Source: Mesostigma viride
Taxonomy: Eukaryota; Streptophyta; Mesostigmatophyceae; Mesostigmatales; Mesostigmataceae
Direction: 5' to 3'
Length of the DNA: 64,000 nt
Assembly (NCBI GenBank): GCA_009746045.1
Contig: RPFO01000089.1
Location: forward strand, 130,043 to 194,042
Shown: positions 62,521 to 64,000 of the stretch, in pieces
Position numbering within the stretch: position 1 is the first letter of the stretch
Layout: the number at the start of each line of letters is the position of its first letter
Translations under genes and position numbers: made by a program
Notes under the pieces: generated by a model
What the model was told of the DNA's origin: nothing
What the model saw: only the letters and a program-made list of their open reading frames with translations
The model's database searches: none

Positions 62521-64000
62521 GGGGACATGACACATCGGAATTTTTTGGCGCCAAAAAATTCGCGCCGGTACCGTCGGTACCCCCGGACCGTGAAATTGTG
62601 GTGCACAATGCGCACACCTCGTGCGGAGGTGGCCATGGCGACGTGTGTTCCGTAAAAATTTGCCTTATCGGCCAGGCGACAAGCGAAAAATGTACGCCGG
62701 TGGTTTTAAACGATGTTCTAGTATGATGTTTCATAGCCAGATATGCACAATTTGAAAAGTCGGTGCCTTTCTTAATCCAGATTTGCACGGGGGTCTAATC
62801 CGAAAATCTGGCCGCACATATTAATTTAGAATGCGTGCCTGCGACGGTAGAATTTAAGATTTGTGGGTTATATTGATGCAGGAAGAAGCGTTTATTAATG
62901 GAAACCGTGAAAACATCCTAAGCGGCTTCGATCTGCGGCCATTTCCCGTCATTTCTGAAATGATATCGTTCAGGCCTGCGCGATCCGCGGTCAAGCCATC
63001 CATGGATGGCTGGCTGTCTCGCGCGCCTGGGTCGGAAATAAAGCCGGCCGTGGTACGTTCATTTGCCGCATGTCACCGCCCTGTCTGTTTGCGCTCTAAA
63101 TGTTCCTGGCATGAAGCTTTGGCGCCGATTCCGGGTGTTCTTGCTATTATTTTGTTCGCCACTTGTTGCAGTTGCGCTATCTAGTGTTTTCGCAGGTTTC
63201 AATGTTTTGCCTTATGCTGCGTATGCCATGCTTCTTAAAGCTAGCAAGAGTTGATCGGGCAGTTTTGCGGCTCTGCTTCACTTTCTTTTATGGAGTTTTT
63301 CATATGGTAGACATTGTATATTGCGTAGTCAAGGACCCTAGCTGCCTGGGAGCGGCATCAACGTTGCAAGGAGCTGGCGAGCTCATAAACGCTTGTCTTG
63401 GCTCTTCAGCATGCTGGAAAACAAGGTGTGAAGTTGTAGGGAAGGTGAGCATGTGTTATATAGTTATCTCCTTCCAATATGTTTTGCTTCCATTACACAT
63501 GGCTGGGGCTTCCTAGATGATAAGGATCAGGTGCTTATTATGACAATATTAAAGGATGGCCCTTTTATCCTTTAGCATCATGACTGGGTGTTAGCTATGA
63601 GGTGATTCCCGCAAGTGGTCATGCCTGCTTGCGTAATGATTTTGTCGGTGGATGTCTTCTTCAAGCATCTAGCATTTGCTTTACGTGCTTCTGCCCAATT
63701 TGCAGGGGGCAAGCTTAGGAATGTGCTTATGGTGTCCCTCATGCCACAGTGTACCAAGCATGCAGGGTGGCAGCTATAACATGATGTACTATGGGCAAAC
63801 TAGGTCAGAATGACCTGTAATTTGGTGGCAAGCTTTATGATACATTTTATTAATTAATTGCACCTGGTTTGCCCCAGTTAGTGGTTGGCTAGGGTGTAAA
63901 AGGGGTGTTGTTTGTGCTCATAACCCGGATTTTCTGTCATTTTTTTTTTGCATGTTTACACCCATCAACATGAGTAAACGTGCTCAGAATGAGCTCAAAC
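62521..64000 (+). mobile_element. Left part of a further TTAA (Kolobok-like) element, open at the window end
   Basis: TTAA at 62517-62520, then ggggacatgacacatcgg and the GGCGCC-centred palindrome (62539-62560), then the gtggccatggcgac block as in the other copies. Phrases near 63830 (inverse of ggtcattctgac) recall the 190-bp repeats at 38758-39140. Short frames at 62861-63184 and 63163-63516 carry no motif I can name, though the latter looks hydrophobic. The right end lies beyond the window. Confidence 0.65.

Overview
This is a eukaryotic chromosome segment with almost no ordinary genes. It is a satellite array followed by a dense stack of nested transposable elements. Evidence for a eukaryote: an intron-like polypyrimidine tract ending in a 3' splice site before an open exon (8651), non-LTR, Ty1/copia and Ty3/gypsy retrotransposons, DNA transposons of hAT, Kolobok and piggyBac-like type with exact target-site duplications, AATAAA signals, and no bacterial operons, rRNA or tRNA genes. 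E2F-type sites, BED-finger hAT and chromodomain gypsy elements fit a plant or green alga; a chlorophyte is my guess, not a proof.

Layout. 1-8108: 30-bp satellite of about 270 nearly identical units. 8109-11415: one candidate exon, a GCAGGCAGY minisatellite and a GGGA tract. 11420-17311: fragments of a TTAA-target transposon, a two-unit tandem insertion, and L1-type ORF1 fragments with (TTAA)n tails. 17312-30370: one 5'-truncated LINE copy interrupted by a hAT element (17505-19760, 8-bp TSD) and by a TTAA-flanked piggyBac-like element (19865-29804), which itself carries a young copia-type LTR retrotransposon (20442-28269). 30371-35932: foldback elements, more ORF1 remnants, a solo-LTR-like insertion, a 549-bp element with palindromic 206-bp terminal repeats, and a gypsy RNase H remnant. 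35933-46165: a duplicated long/short repeat block, TTAA-element copies, and a second, larger palindromic-repeat element. 46166-52490: a gag-only LTR element (minus strand) and a degenerate chromodomain gypsy. 52494-58185: an ORF1 LINE derivative carrying a 4.9-kb Kolobok transposon, itself split by a 1.4-kb hAT element. 58303-62512: an 8-bp-TSD inverted-repeat element containing another long-TIR element and a GT-rich microsatellite. 62521-64000: the left end of another TTAA element.

Relations between parts. Several insertions can be dated relative to each other because an unoccupied copy of the same target lies in this window (15665 for the Kolobok element at 53189; 43105 for the TTAA element at 38291; 46338 for the gag-only LTR element at 46819). 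Two LTR elements have nearly identical LTRs and so are recent. The most unusual items are the palindromic-terminal-repeat elements with a tRNA-like spacer, the copia-like element with AGTT...AACT ends and an apparent integrase-protease-RT order, and the perfect E2F-like palindrome near the ends of the TTAA elements.

Most transposon reading frames have single-base frameshifts. Because some of these elements are otherwise young, assembly indels in homopolymers may explain part of this.
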